Assembly: GCF_006542355.1 (NCBI RefSeq)
Contig: NZ_CP038141.1
Span: 2,099,215-2,163,214, forward strand
Direction: 5' to 3'
DNA length: 64,000 nucleotides
Source: Swingsia samuiensis
GTDB lineage: Bacteria > Pseudomonadota > Alphaproteobacteria > Acetobacterales > Acetobacteraceae
The notes under the pieces were generated by a model that saw only the letters and a list, made by a program, of their open reading frames with translations, was not told the origin of the DNA and did no database searches. The position numbers and the translations under genes are program-made. Shown in pieces: positions 16,507-26,179 of this stretch (position 1 is the first letter of the stretch; each line of letters begins with the position of its first letter).

Positions 16507-18288
16507 TTACTCAGAAAGAGGTTCACACACCTTTTTAAGCCATTCTTGAACTTCAGGCTCAACTTCTGGAGCAATTTTAGAAAAAGTATTCGAATGATAT
16601 GTATTAATCCAAGAAACCTCGTCTTCATTAAGAAGAGATAAATCAATCAATTCACGATCTATGGGAGTATAGGTTAACACCTCAAACTCTAGAAAATGCT
16701 TCGTGCTCTTTGGATTTTGCGCCTGTTTTACCAGCATTAAATTTTCAATACGGATACCATAATCACCCGCTTGATAATAACCCGGTTCATTAGACACAAT
16801 CATACCCTCTTGAAGAGGCGTTGGTCTGAATACAGAGGAAATACTCTGAGGCCCTTCGTGAACAGATAAATAGCTTCCTATTCCATGCCCTGTTCCATGA
16901 TCAAAATCCAAGCCAACTTCCCACAAAGGGAGCCGTGCCAATGCATCAAGACGGTGTCCTGTTGTCCCAAGAGGAAAACGCGCGCATGATAAAGCAATAT
17001 TTCCTTTTAAAACACGCGTAAATGCTTCTTTAATGCTCTTTGGAGGGTTTTCCGGTCCAATCCAAACTGTTCGAGTAATATCTGTTGTTCCAAAAGGATA
17101 TTGGCCGCCACTATCAATCAAATAAACACTATTAGGTGTTAAACTACGATCTTTCCCTATCTCCGCACGATAATGAGGATAGGCTCCATTGGGGCCAACA
17201 GCTGAAATTGCATCAAAGCTTTGTTCTTTATAAAACTCAGACTGTCTTCTAAAATAATCCAATCTTTCAACAAGATCAGTTTCACGTTGACCTACACCAG
17301 AAGTCGTCAATGAATGAAGAAAACGTGCAAGTGCTACACCATCATAATGATGCGCTCTTCTAGACCCTTCTTGTTCAACAACATTCTTAATTGCCTTAGG
17401 TAAGGTACACGGATCAACCTCATCGATAATCCGAGCTTTATTCATTTTCAGAAATGCTTCAAACCACACAGGTGTTGTTGAAGAATCAATGCGTACTGTT
17501 TTTTCTGATAATTTTAACAATCTTTCTTCTAAGTGGTGAGGGGGGTAAACGGTAACTTCATCCCTAAAAGCATCGAGTAAATCTCTCTCAACACGTTCCT
17601 TTTCAATAAAAAGCTCAGCCTTCGCGTCAGCATGTAAAAGAGCATATCCATGAGCAATAGGCGTGAGCGGAACATCACTCCCTCGTAAATTAAATAACCA
17701 AGCAACAGACGTACAGTCTGCAAAAATAACTGCGTCTTGATCGTTTTTTTCCAATAACTCGGCCAGCCTTTTGCGCTTGCTTGCGCTGCTTTCCCCGGAA
17801 AATTCAATAGAATGTTTAACTACAGCATTTTTGGTTTCTAAAGGGCGATCTTTCCATGCCATATCAATAGGGTTTTGAGTTAATGGTACAAGCTCTACAT
17901 TCTTCGCCCGCCATGACTTTAACATTGACTGGCTAACAAGCTTCGGATCGTAGCCTATTTTTAGACCGCTTGCATTTTGCTCTAACCACTTTGACAATGG
18001 TTCTGAAATAATATGATGGCGCTCCCATACATCATGTAATACTTGTTCTTCCATCTGGACTGTATAACGACCATCTGAAAAAACAGAAGCGACATTAGGC
18101 AAAACGGCGGCTAGTCCAGCACTTCCTGTAAACCCCGTTAACCATGCCAACCGTTCAGATGCTTCAGAAACATACTCCCCCAGAAACTCATCGCCTCTGG
18201 GAATAATAAACCCTGAAACCCCAAGTTCTTCACAGGCTTGTCTTGTCAATTTTAGACGATCATGAAGGGCGATGGCAGATAATGTCAT
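16507..18288 (-). CDS. pepP: Aminopeptidase P family Xaa-Pro peptidase
   Basis: 593-residue metallopeptidase that removes an N-terminal residue ahead of proline. It has two creatinase-like N-terminal domains and a C-terminal pita-bread domain. The five dinuclear-metal ligands are visible: Asp in LIDSGGQY, Asp in FGTTDITRT, His in GTGHGIGSYLSVHEGP, Glu in VSNEPGYY, and Glu in GIRIENLM. The length of about 590 aa matches the long cytosolic form found in many alphaproteobacteria. I choose the ATG at 18288 because it overlaps the stop of the upstream GNAT gene as ATGA. The longer reading to 18354 lies inside that gene. Confidence 0.9.
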   Translation of the reverse strand: MTLSAIALHDRLKLTRQACEELGVSGFIIPRGDEFLGEYVSEASERLAWLTGFTGSAGLAAVLPNVASVFSDGRYTVQMEEQVLHDVWERHHIISEPLSKWLEQNASGLKIGYDPKLVSQSMLKSWRAKNVELVPLTQNPIDMAWKDRPLETKNAVVKHSIEFSGESSASKRKRLAELLEKNDQDAVIFADCTSVAWLFNLRGSDVPLTPIAHGYALLHADAKAELFIEKERVERDLLDAFRDEVTVYPPHHLEERLLKLSEKTVRIDSSTTPVWFEAFLKMNKARIIDEVDPCTLPKAIKNVVEQEGSRRAHHYDGVALARFLHSLTTSGVGQRETDLVERLDYFRRQSEFYKEQSFDAISAVGPNGAYPHYRAEIGKDRSLTPNSVYLIDSGGQYPFGTTDITRTVWIGPENPPKSIKEAFTRVLKGNIALSCARFPLGTTGHRLDALARLPLWEVGLDFDHGTGHGIGSYLSVHEGPQSISSVFRPTPLQEGMIVSNEPGYYQAGDYGIRIENLMLVKQAQNPKSTKHFLEFEVLTYTPIDRELIDLSLLNEDEVSWINTYHSNTFSKIAPEVEPEVQEWLKKVCEPLSE

Positions 18289-18815
18289 GATAAACTCTTT
18301 AAAGTGGATGTATCTTTTTCTAGGAGAAGCGTCATAAACAAAAGGTCTAACCAACGCCCTTTTTTAAAACCAACTTGAGATAAAAGGCCTTTTTGCTCAA
18401 ACCCAAAACTTTTATGCAAAGCGACTGAAGCATCATTTCCAGCTGTGATCCCTGCAATCATAACATGGAAACCAGCTTCTTTAGCATGATCAATTAACTC
18501 TGCTAAAAGGCGTCTTCCAACGCCTTTGCCTTGATGCTGGTGCCCCACATACACTGAATTCTCAATCGTTTGGGAATATCCTTCAAAGGCCCTGAATGGA
18601 CCATAAGATGCATATCCCAAAAGCTCATTATTTTCATTTACAGCAACAAATACAGGAAAACCGTGTGCTCTTCGATCTTCCATCCATCGCTGCCTTTGGT
18701 CGAGTGTAAAAGGTGTATTAATCCATAAGGCATCTGTATGCTCAATGGCATAATTAGTAATTTTTAGTAAGGCAGGAAGATCAGAACTTTTAGCCTTACG
18801 GATGATAATATCCAT
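18285..18815 (-). CDS. GNAT N-acetyltransferase, phosphinothricin acetyltransferase-like
   Basis: 176 residues with a complete GNAT fold. It opens MDIIIRKAKSSDLPALLKITNYAIEHT, has the acetyl-CoA pyrophosphate loop QHQGKGVGRRLLAELI near 95-110, and ends in the conserved SFGFEQKGLLSQVGFKKGRWLDL typical of the Pat/Bar subgroup. It likely acetylates an amine such as methionine sulfoximine or another small toxic amino acid; the substrate is inferred only from the subgroup. It lies one base downstream of prmA and overlaps pepP by four bases, so it is translationally coupled in this operon. Confidence 0.85.
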   Translation of the reverse strand: MDIIIRKAKSSDLPALLKITNYAIEHTDALWINTPFTLDQRQRWMEDRRAHGFPVFVAVNENNELLGYASYGPFRAFEGYSQTIENSVYVGHQHQGKGVGRRLLAELIDHAKEAGFHVMIAGITAGNDASVALHKSFGFEQKGLLSQVGFKKGRWLDLLFMTLLLEKDTSTLKSLS

Positions 18816-18816
18816 A

Positions 18817-19725
18817 TTATCCTCGCCGACGCAATATTAAGGTCGCCCAATCACCTTCACGAAGTATGCGTTCCAAAATCAACCCCTGCCTCCTATGGGC
18901 CGCCAAAACCATATTCGCTTGGCTATACAACAACCCTGCCAAAATAGCTGTTCCATCAGGTGCCAAATTCAACGCTAAAGATTTTGCCATTCGACATAAA
19001 GGACGCGCTAAAATATTGGCAAAAACCAAATTATAAGGACCTTTAGAACGAACAGCATCTGTGTTCCAGCCGTTCCCAAAGCGACAATCAATCAAATTCC
19101 CTTGACCGTTTAATCGTGCATTTGATTTAGCTGTACGCACGGACCATGGTTCTATATCAACGGCAAGAACAGGTTGATGCAACAATTTAGCCGCTGCCAT
19201 AGCTAAAATACCGGATCCACATCCCATATCTAAAATATTTTGTGGCTTACGGTAAGAAACCATTTCTAAAGCACGAATACACCCTCGTGTTGAGCCATGT
19301 TCGCCAGAGCCAAAAGCGATCCCTGCGTCCAGTGTAATTGTTAAGCGGGATCGGTTATCCGCACGGTGCAAATGTGTTCCACGAATAGTAAATCTTTTGC
19401 CAACTTCCTGCTCAGGAAAAGATTCATACGTCCGCGCTAACCAACCTTCAGCTTCTGTGGACTCTCGGTGCAAATCCGCATTACAACCTGTAAGAATACG
19501 CGCAACGGAAAGGGCATTATCAAGCTCGTCTTCTTTATACCCAATATCTTTGACACCTTCTATGCGCCAATATTTTTGCTCGTCATCTGCCTCAAATATT
19601 CCAACAGTCTCACAAGCACACATCAAAGCTTGTTCAAAAATGGGAACAAACTCTTCTTCAACAGTTAATGAAAGGGTTTCTAAAGCGCTTGCATGCCGGC
19701 GGCTAACACTACGAGGGGCCATCAT
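18817..19725 (-). CDS. prmA: Ribosomal protein L11 methyltransferase
   Basis: 302-residue SAM-dependent methyltransferase. The SAM-binding motif is NILDMGCGSGILAMAAAKL. The lead-in FGSGEHGSTRGCI corresponds to the GTGxHxTT motif of PrmA, and NLVFANILARPL is its NPPY-like catalytic motif. It trimethylates ribosomal protein L11. The start overlaps the uvrD stop by four bases. The N-terminal L11-recognition domain (about 1-110) is present. Confidence 0.9.
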   Translation of the reverse strand: MMAPRSVSRRHASALETLSLTVEEEFVPIFEQALMCACETVGIFEADDEQKYWRIEGVKDIGYKEDELDNALSVARILTGCNADLHRESTEAEGWLARTYESFPEQEVGKRFTIRGTHLHRADNRSRLTITLDAGIAFGSGEHGSTRGCIRALEMVSYRKPQNILDMGCGSGILAMAAAKLLHQPVLAVDIEPWSVRTAKSNARLNGQGNLIDCRFGNGWNTDAVRSKGPYNLVFANILARPLCRMAKSLALNLAPDGTAILAGLLYSQANMVLAAHRRQGLILERILREGDWATLILRRRG

Positions 19726-21947
19726 GATTTTATCTCCACAAAATTCGCTAAAATGCGTTTTATTCCGACATTATTAAAGTTCACTTCCAACCGATCACCG
19801 TCTGAAGAAATGACTAACCCCTCTCCAAATTTTTGATGAAAAACTGTCGCCCCAAGGGGAATATGAGCTGTTGTTTCTTTTATATCTGTAATTCTTTTGT
19901 AAGCAGGCTGTGAACGGTTAGAACGTGTACTGGTAAAAGTACCCGACGCAAACATGGACGGACTAAAAGAAGCTTGCCTCCGTTTTTCAACACTTTCTCC
20001 CCGCATATCTATATATTCTAACGGTATTTCATCAATAAATCGACTAGGGATCGAACTTTGCCAATTCGCATAAATGCGTCGGCTTGCCGCGTGTAAAATA
20101 ACAGCCCGTTGGCGCGCACGTGTAAGACCAACATAAGCAAGGCGACGTTCTTCTTCTAACGCTCGATTACCACCTTCATCTAATGACCGCTGGGATGGGA
20201 AAACTCCTTCCTCCCAACCAGGAAGAAAAACAGTATCAAACTCCAGTCCTTTTGCACCATGAAGCGTCATGAGATTAACTTTCTCATCTGTTTCAGTTCT
20301 ATCAATATCCATGACTAAAGCCACATGCTCTAAAAACCCTTCAAGCGTTGCAAAATCACCAATCGCCCGCATAAGCTCACGAATATTTTCAAGACGCCCT
20401 GGCGCTTCGACAGATCGATCATCTCTCCACATTTGAAGATAACCTGATTCTTCCAAAAGCTGCTCACTTGCAACGACATGTCCTTCTGTATCCAGTGTTG
20501 CTTTCGCCTGAGTAAAATTAGCCATCAGATGAGATAAAGCTTTTTTTGATTTCCCTTTCAGACTGTCTGTAGAAAGCTGAATATTTACAGCATCAACAAG
20601 AGAGCAGGGAAGGGTTTGAGCCTCTTTATGCAATTTCTGAAGAGCAACAGCACCGATCCCACGTTTAGGAACGTTAATGATACGCTCAAAGGCCAAATCA
20701 TCTGATGGCTGAGATAAAACACGCATATAAGCGAGACAATCCCGAATTTCAGCTCTTTCGTAAAAACGCAAACCACCCACAACGCGATAAGGGACCCCTA
20801 GCATTAACAGACGCTCTTCAAAAGGACGCGTCTGGAAGCCTGCACGCATCAAAATAGCAATCTCAGAGAGAGGATGCCCTGATTTCTGAAGGCGCTCTAT
20901 AGCTCCACCGACAACGCGCGCTTCCTCATCTGAATCATGCACGCCTATAATCTGAACTTTCTCACCGTGAGCGTTCTTACGCCCAGAACGCAGGGTTTTT
21001 CCTAGTCGCCCTTCATTATGTGAAATTAAACCAGCCGCAGCTGCCAAAATTTGGTCCGTTGATCGATAATTTTCTTCAAGACGAACAACTTTAGCCCCTG
21101 GGAAATCTTTCTCAAACCGCAATATGTTTTCGATTTCTGCTCCTCGCCAAGAATAGATGGACTGATCATCATCACCTACACAAGCAATGTTTGAAATGCC
21201 ATCATGACGCTTTGCGAGAAGCCTAAGCCACAAATATTGGATCGTATTCGTATCCTGATATTCATCGACTAATATATACCTAAAAATTCTATGATACTGA
21301 GCCAGAACATCAGGCTTTGTTCTTAAAATTTCAACCACATGCAACATAAGATCCCCAAAGTCGCATGCATTTAAAGTCTGAAGACGTTCTTGATAGAGGC
21401 GGTAAATAGCTAGGGCATGGCCATTAGCAAAATCTGTATCTTCTACAGGCGTTACCCGATCAGGGGTTAATCCTCTATCTTTCCATCGCTGAATAATTCC
21501 CAATAACTGATTGGGAGGCCACCGTTTTGTATCAATCTGAAACGGTTCCATCACTTGTTTTAAAAGACGGAGCTGATCGTCTGTGTCTAAGATATTAAAT
21601 CCAGATGTTAACTGGACATACTCTGCATGACGCCGCAGCATGCGCGCACAAATGGCATGAAAAGTGCCCAGCCATAACCCTTCAACAGGTTCACCTAAGA
21701 TAGCACCAACCCGCTCCTTCATTTCTTTAGCCGCTTTATTCGTAAAAGTGACCGCTAAAATCTGACTTGGATATGCTTTGCCAGTTAGTAAAATATGGGC
21801 AAAACGTGTAGTTAACACACGCGTTTTGCCTGTTCCTGCACCAGCAAGAATCAACAAAGGCCCCTCTGTTGTTTCAATTGCACGCCGTTGCTCTGAATTT
21901 AATCGAGACAAATAGTCCGAAGAGGGGGTAAGAGAATTATGTTGCAC
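19722..21947 (-). CDS. uvrD: DNA helicase II, UvrD/PcrA family
   Basis: 741-residue superfamily-1A 3'-5' helicase for nucleotide-excision and mismatch repair. It shows motif I GAGTGKTRVL, motif II LVDEYQDTN, motif III GDDDQSIYSWRGA, motif IV RLEENYRST, motif V LMTLHGAKGLEFD followed by the Q/E-rich GWEEGVFPSQRS, and motif VI EEERRLAYVGLTRARQ. The C-terminal tail ends in a Tudor-like segment (GATVFHQKFGEGLVISSDGDRLEVNF) that in PcrA/UvrD contacts RNA polymerase. It is the first gene of the minus-strand operon and is divergent from the radC-like pair, with about 27 bases between the two start codons. Confidence 0.95.
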   Translation of the reverse strand: MQHNSLTPSSDYLSRLNSEQRRAIETTEGPLLILAGAGTGKTRVLTTRFAHILLTGKAYPSQILAVTFTNKAAKEMKERVGAILGEPVEGLWLGTFHAICARMLRRHAEYVQLTSGFNILDTDDQLRLLKQVMEPFQIDTKRWPPNQLLGIIQRWKDRGLTPDRVTPVEDTDFANGHALAIYRLYQERLQTLNACDFGDLMLHVVEILRTKPDVLAQYHRIFRYILVDEYQDTNTIQYLWLRLLAKRHDGISNIACVGDDDQSIYSWRGAEIENILRFEKDFPGAKVVRLEENYRSTDQILAAAAGLISHNEGRLGKTLRSGRKNAHGEKVQIIGVHDSDEEARVVGGAIERLQKSGHPLSEIAILMRAGFQTRPFEERLLMLGVPYRVVGGLRFYERAEIRDCLAYMRVLSQPSDDLAFERIINVPKRGIGAVALQKLHKEAQTLPCSLVDAVNIQLSTDSLKGKSKKALSHLMANFTQAKATLDTEGHVVASEQLLEESGYLQMWRDDRSVEAPGRLENIRELMRAIGDFATLEGFLEHVALVMDIDRTETDEKVNLMTLHGAKGLEFDTVFLPGWEEGVFPSQRSLDEGGNRALEEERRLAYVGLTRARQRAVILHAASRRIYANWQSSIPSRFIDEIPLEYIDMRGESVEKRRQASFSPSMFASGTFTSTRSNRSQPAYKRITDIKETTAHIPLGATVFHQKFGEGLVISSDGDRLEVNFNNVGIKRILANFVEIKS

Positions 21948-21974
21948 GTATTTTATATAGAATGAGATTACCTG

Positions 21975-22676
21975 GTGGCCAACACAAATATAAAAGATTT
22001 AACGAGAGATTTCATAAAAGGAACTGGCCCTCAAGGGCACCGAAGCCGTATGCGCACACGAGTTATGACTGCCGGCGCTGAGAGCCTAGCTGATTATGAA
22101 TTGTTAGAAATGCTTCTTTTTTTGAGTGTGCCGCGCAAAGACACTAAGCCCATGGCCAAAAAACTAATCAATTATTATGGAAGTTTAATCGATATTTTTC
22201 GTGCTCCAACAAAGGAACTGCAAGCGCTTGGTTTAAATAATGATATTATTCGAACTTTGCGCTTACCAGCTATTGCTGCAGAACGGCTTTCACTCGCAGA
22301 AAAAAGAGAAAAACCTGTTTTAGGAAATTGGGATGCTTTAACCGGATATTTGGATGTTTCTTTAAAAAATGCATCGCCTAATCAATTTCGAATATTATAT
22401 CTTGATAACCGCAATAAACTTTTATCTGATGAAGCTATAACAGAGTTTAATGATCACAAAACTCTCAATAAAACAATCGGAAAACAAGCTTTATCTCTGC
22501 ATGCTTCCGCGATTATTGGGGTTTATTTCCAACCAAAAATCACTCTTCCGCAACTAGCGGATATAAGCCAACAGATAAAAACAGCACTGAATTTTTTATC
22601 TATTACAACTCATGATTTTTTATACGCTCAAGATCCAAACCATTATAAAAGCTTTCAGCAAGAAAATATTTTATAA
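21975..22676 (+). CDS. RadC-like protein lacking JAMM metal ligands
   Basis: 233 residues starting with GTG (no in-frame ATG upstream). The N-terminal half matches canonical RadC/UPF0758: GPQGHRSRMRTRVM near 18, LADYELLEMLLFLSVPRKD near 38, and a helix-hairpin-helix-like segment. The C-terminal half aligns with the MPN/JAB domain of the next gene (FRILYLDNRNKLLSDEA), but at the HxHPSGDxxPSxxD site it reads VYFQPKITLPQLAD. The two metal His are Tyr184 and Gln186, and one residue is missing before Asp196. It therefore cannot bind zinc in the usual way. The next RadC-like gene begins 20 bases downstream on the same strand. Confidence 0.8.
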   Translation: MANTNIKDLTRDFIKGTGPQGHRSRMRTRVMTAGAESLADYELLEMLLFLSVPRKDTKPMAKKLINYYGSLIDIFRAPTKELQALGLNNDIIRTLRLPAIAAERLSLAEKREKPVLGNWDALTGYLDVSLKNASPNQFRILYLDNRNKLLSDEAITEFNDHKTLNKTIGKQALSLHASAIIGVYFQPKITLPQLADISQQIKTALNFLSITTHDFLYAQDPNHYKSFQQENIL

Positions 22677-22696
22677 CTCTCATTAGAAATAAATAT

Positions 22697-23413
22697 ATGA
22701 CTGATATTCATCTCAAACAAAATAAACTACAATCTTTTAAAGAGTTCATTGAGACACCAAACGTGAAAATTGATGATTTAATTTTGACAGGTCGTGGGCG
22801 TTATTTAACTGATTTGGATATTCTTGCTTATATTATTTCCCTTTGCATAAAAGATAATGATCTTTCTTTTTTACTAGCCCAATCACTTTTAGAAAAGTTC
22901 CACTCTTTCGCAATGGTTCTAATATCAAGAGGGGAGGATATAATGAGCATTAATGATATGAAACTCAGTATTATTCCCATGATCAAAGTATTACAAGAAT
23001 TAGGCCTTCGGTATAACAAACAAAGAATGCCATCAAAAGATATCATCCGAAATGAAAAAGAACTTATTGAATATCTTAGTTCTCGTTTATCACGAGAAGT
23101 TATTGAACAATTTCGTATTTTATTCTTGGATGATGAAAAAAGCTTAATTTCTGATGAAGCTCAAGCACGAGGAACAATTAATCATACTCCCGTTTATCCA
23201 CGAGAAGTGGCGAGAAGGGCACTCGAGCTGAATGCAACATCACTTATTTTAGTGCACAACCACCCCAGCGGAGACCCCAGCCCATCTAAAGCTGATTTGG
23301 ATATGACCAAGCATATTCAAATCACTTTAGAGACAATTGGCATTGAGTTATTTGATCACTTTATTATTGGCAATGGCGTTCATACTAGTTTTAAAAAAGA
23401 AGGTTTCTTATAA
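22697..23413 (+). CDS. radC: RadC-like JAB/MPN protein with intact JAMM motif
   Basis: 238 residues. The C-terminal MPN domain (about 120-238) is canonical: FRILFLDDEKSLISDEA, then LVHNHPSGDPSPSKAD with ligands His187, His189 and Asp200, and a late ELFDHFIIG motif. The N-terminal half is unlike normal RadC: it lacks GHRxRL and the LxDxELLE stretch, and is instead an AT-rich, poorly conserved helical region. It therefore complements the neighbour, which has a good N-terminal half and a dead JAMM site. RadC's cellular role is unsettled, although JAMM proteins are usually metallo-isopeptidases. It ends overlapping the 3' end of convergent purK by six bases. Confidence 0.85.
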   Translation: MTDIHLKQNKLQSFKEFIETPNVKIDDLILTGRGRYLTDLDILAYIISLCIKDNDLSFLLAQSLLEKFHSFAMVLISRGEDIMSINDMKLSIIPMIKVLQELGLRYNKQRMPSKDIIRNEKELIEYLSSRLSREVIEQFRILFLDDEKSLISDEAQARGTINHTPVYPREVARRALELNATSLILVHNHPSGDPSPSKADLDMTKHIQITLETIGIELFDHFIIGNGVHTSFKKEGFL

Positions 23414-24532
23414 AAGATCTGGGGACAACTGCGAAAGCCCTAATTCACCAGGGAGTGCCCCATACGGATAGATCGTATTAACGTGCCCCATCTTTCTTCT
23501 TGGACGCGCTTCTTTTTTCCCGTATAAATGAACCGAAACACCTTCTTTTTTAAGTAATGAAGGCACTTTTTCCATATCTTTGGGACCAATCAAATTATGC
23601 ATAATCGCATCTGAATGACGGCGCGCTGTTGGTAAAAAAATGCCCGTTACTGCTCGAATGTGCATTTCAAATTGATCGATCAGGCAAGCATCCATGGTCC
23701 AATGACCAGAATTATGAGGCCGTGGAGCAATTTCATTTACTAATAAGTCACCCTTCGCGTCCTGAAAAAATTCAACCCCCAATATGCCAACAAGATCAAA
23801 ACGTGTTGCAATCTTCGTAGCAATATCTTGAGCTCTCTGTGCGATCTCGGGTGTAACAGGCGCGGGGGCTAATGTAATATCTAATATTCCATCCCGATGC
23901 CTATTTTCAACAGCATCAAAACATCGAACGGTCCCGTCCACTCCACGCACAACCATAACACTTAACTCACGCTGAAAATCGATCTTTTTTTCAGCAATAA
24001 GTGGATAGGGTAAATCAGTTAACGCTCTTAACTCTTCAGCATTGTTAACGCGAAACTGTCCTTTCCCATCATAACCAAATCGTGTTGTTTTTAGAATAAG
24101 AGGAAATCCAATATCTTCCTCTAGTGCTAAAAGATTATGTGAAGAACTAACCTGTTTCCATGGAGCAACAGATACACCAATTCCCTCTAGTGACTGTTTC
24201 TCTAAAATACGATCTTGACTAATCTTCAAGACTTGCCCAGCCGGACGCACAGGCTTTAACCTCTCTAATAGCTCCAATCCTTGGGCACTAATATTCTCAA
24301 ATTCAAATGTAATAACATCACACAAAGATGCAAACTCTTCTAGTGCAGCCTCATCATCAAAAGAGCCAACCGTAACAGATGCAGATACTTCAATAGCTGG
24401 ACTTGAAGGAGCTGGATTTAAAATATGTACTCGATATCCTAATTTCGCAGCAGCCATGGCAGACATACGCCCAAGCTGACCGCCACCAATAATTCCAATA
24501 GTGCTACCAGGATAAAAAACTTGATTAGCCAT
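23408..24532 (-). CDS. purK: N5-carboxyaminoimidazole ribonucleotide synthase
   Basis: 374-residue ATP-grasp enzyme of purine synthesis (AIR + bicarbonate + ATP to N5-CAIR). The N-terminal motif is STIGIIGGGQLGRMSAMAA, ATP-grasp elements are FPLILKTTRFGYDGKGQF and ELSVMVVRG, and the Mg/ATP end motif is LLVNEIAPRPHNSGHWTMDAC. The length is normal. It follows purE directly: the single base 24532 is shared between the end of the purE frame and the purK start, so the two are translationally coupled. Confidence 0.95.
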   Translation of the reverse strand: MANQVFYPGSTIGIIGGGQLGRMSAMAAAKLGYRVHILNPAPSSPAIEVSASVTVGSFDDEAALEEFASLCDVITFEFENISAQGLELLERLKPVRPAGQVLKISQDRILEKQSLEGIGVSVAPWKQVSSSHNLLALEEDIGFPLILKTTRFGYDGKGQFRVNNAEELRALTDLPYPLIAEKKIDFQRELSVMVVRGVDGTVRCFDAVENRHRDGILDITLAPAPVTPEIAQRAQDIATKIATRFDLVGILGVEFFQDAKGDLLVNEIAPRPHNSGHWTMDACLIDQFEMHIRAVTGIFLPTARRHSDAIMHNLIGPKDMEKVPSLLKKEGVSVHLYGKKEARPRRKMGHVNTIYPYGALPGELGLSQLSPDLL

Positions 24533-25065
24533 TATGCTTCTTCACTCGGTCTATCTGCAACAGAAGCAGTTTGAGCTGCTCTCCAAGCTTCTAAACGTGT
24601 TGCTAGTTCCTTGTCATGCAGTGATAAGATAGAACCTGCTAAAAGAGCTGCATTCTTAGCACCAGCTTTGCCTATTGCTAACGTCCCTACTGGTACACCA
24701 CCGGGCATCTGCACAATTGATAAGAGGCTATCTTGGCCTTTCAATGTCCGACTTTCTACAGGAACCCCTAAAACAGGTAATGTTGTCCAAGCCGCACACA
24801 TCCCCGGAAGATGGGCCGCACCGCCAGCACCTGCAATAATAACATTTAATCCACGCGAACGCGCTGTCCGAGCATACTCCGCCAAGCGATCTGGTGTTCT
24901 GTGAGCGGAAACAATACGTTTTTCATAAGGGATACCTAGTTCATCTAGGATATCACAAGCATGCTTCATGGTTTGCCAGTCAGACTGACTACCCATAATA
25001 ACACCTACACGCACAACAAAATCAGATTGAATCACATCAGAAGAAGTGGATAAAGTTTTGTTCAT
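24532..25065 (-). CDS. purE: N5-carboxyaminoimidazole ribonucleotide mutase
   Basis: 177-residue class I PurE that converts N5-CAIR to CAIR. Signature motifs are [32 protein letters not shown], and [17 protein letters not shown]. It is coupled with purK downstream and with a DUF465 gene upstream, whose stop touches its start. Confidence 0.95.
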   Translation of the reverse strand: MNKTLSTSSDVIQSDFVVRVGVIMGSQSDWQTMKHACDILDELGIPYEKRIVSAHRTPDRLAEYARTARSRGLNVIIAGAGGAAHLPGMCAAWTTLPVLGVPVESRTLKGQDSLLSIVQMPGGVPVGTLAIGKAGAKNAALLAGSILSLHDKELATRLEAWRAAQTASVADRPSEEA

Positions 25066-25280
25066 TAAGCTATGTCATCCGGAATAAGTTTTGTCTCGAT
25101 TCGAGCAATCTCATCTTTCAACTGCAACTTCCTTTTTTTTAGTCGTTGCAATTGCAGCTGATTGATAGAATGGTTTGTTAAACGGCTAATTACCGTATCA
25201 AGATCACGATGCTCACTTCGTAACTCATGCAGACGTCTGAAGATAACATTATTATCAATCATCATTAGCGCATGCCCCAA
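25065..25280 (-). CDS. DUF465/YdcH-family small coiled-coil protein
   Basis: 71 residues, almost wholly helical and charged ([18 protein letters not shown], then [19 protein letters not shown]), as in the YdcH/DUF465 family common in alphaproteobacteria. Its function is unknown. The start is uncertain because M1, M6 and M7 are all possible. Its stop abuts the purE start, so it appears to head the purE-purK transcript. Confidence 0.8.
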   Translation of the reverse strand: MGHALMMIDNNVIFRRLHELRSEHRDLDTVISRLTNHSINQLQLQRLKKRKLQLKDEIARIETKLIPDDIA

Positions 25281-25312
25281 AATGCTAGAAAGACATTATG
25301 GAAGAATGCAAA

Positions 25313-25340
25313 CAGATCATCAATATAATTCAATGATCTG
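25313..25340. repeat. Inverted repeat between DUF465 and trcR
   Basis: An 8-bp stem CAGATCAT/ATGATCTG surrounds a 12-base loop. It lies 38 bases beyond the trcR stop. No T-run follows on the minus strand, so it may be a weak terminator or an operator for the DUF465-pur transcript. Confidence 0.35.
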
Positions 25341-25378
25341 CTCCAAGCTTCGAGATTTTTACAACGACTGTTTAATTA

Positions 25379-25954
25379 CTATGAGTTTTCTGCAACCACG
25401 AATGTACTCTCTGGTAAACTCTGCCCTTCACGAGCAAGTCTATCATTCGCCGCAGCAACAGCAGCATTTAAGTCAGTTTGTGTACACAATCCCAAAATAA
25501 CTGGATCACGTGGCTTTATGTTTGCACTATTCCAATGCTGCCGATCCCGGACCTTAATAATAGTATCTTTAGTCGTCCCTAATAGCTTAACAATTTGTAC
25601 TTCTGTTAATTGTGGATACTGCCGCAAAATAAAAGCGATCGCGTCAGGACGATCATTCCTTTTAGCAACAGGTGTGTAACGAGCACCCTTAGCACGTCGC
25701 TTAACCGGGCTAGGCGAGGGGGCTATCTTTAATTTTGCATTTGAATCAGCTTCACAACGCTTAATTTCAGCTTCAGAAAGCTGATGATTCTTTACCGGAT
25801 CATAGCCATTAATTCCTGCAGCAACTTCACCGTCGGCAATAGCTTGTACTTCCAGTGGATGCATTCCACAGAATTCTGCGATTTGATTAAAAGTTAAGCC
25901 TGTTTTTTCAATCAACCAAACGGCTGTAGCTTTAGGCATTAGAGGCAGGGTCAT
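25379..25954 (-). CDS. trcR: Cell-cycle transcriptional regulator TrcR (DUF1013)
   Basis: 191 residues from the ATG at 25954 (MTLPLMPKATAVWLIEKTGL). I prefer this to the longer frame because homologues begin here. The N-terminal helix-turn-helix region has LTFNQIAEFCGMHPLEVQAIADGE. A basic linker (PSPVKRRAKGARYTP) follows, then the second helical DNA-binding-like part (RPDAIAFILRQYPQLTEV, then IVKLLGTTKDTIIKVRDRQHW). DUF1013 proteins are alphaproteobacterial; the Caulobacter member TrcR associates with cell-cycle gene promoters. No operon partner is clear here. Confidence 0.88.
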   Translation of the reverse strand: MTLPLMPKATAVWLIEKTGLTFNQIAEFCGMHPLEVQAIADGEVAAGINGYDPVKNHQLSEAEIKRCEADSNAKLKIAPSPSPVKRRAKGARYTPVAKRNDRPDAIAFILRQYPQLTEVQIVKLLGTTKDTIIKVRDRQHWNSANIKPRDPVILGLCTQTDLNAAVAAANDRLAREGQSLPESTFVVAENS

Positions 25955-26125
25955 ATCAAATGCATTCCTTTGGGGGCGCAAAAGTGCCAACATACGCAGG
26001 CACCGATTGGCGTATCCAGAGAGGAAAATCCCACCGGGATATAATCGCAGCACCTGCTTGATGCTCGGCGATAATTAAATACGATATGAGGCAGAGCTTC
26101 TTCAAGGTCAAGATTAGAAACACCA

Positions 26126-26146
26126 AAGCTGCATAAAAAGCAGCTT
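26126..26146 (-). terminator. Terminator hairpin after hsp20
   Basis: A 7-bp stem AAGCTGC/GCAGCTT with an A/T-rich 7-base loop lies about 35 bases beyond the hsp20 stop. The run after it on the minus strand (TGGTGTTTCT) is only moderately T-rich. Confidence 0.45.
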
Positions 26147-26179
26147 CAATGCTTAGTTTATATCTAATTATTCCCTTAA

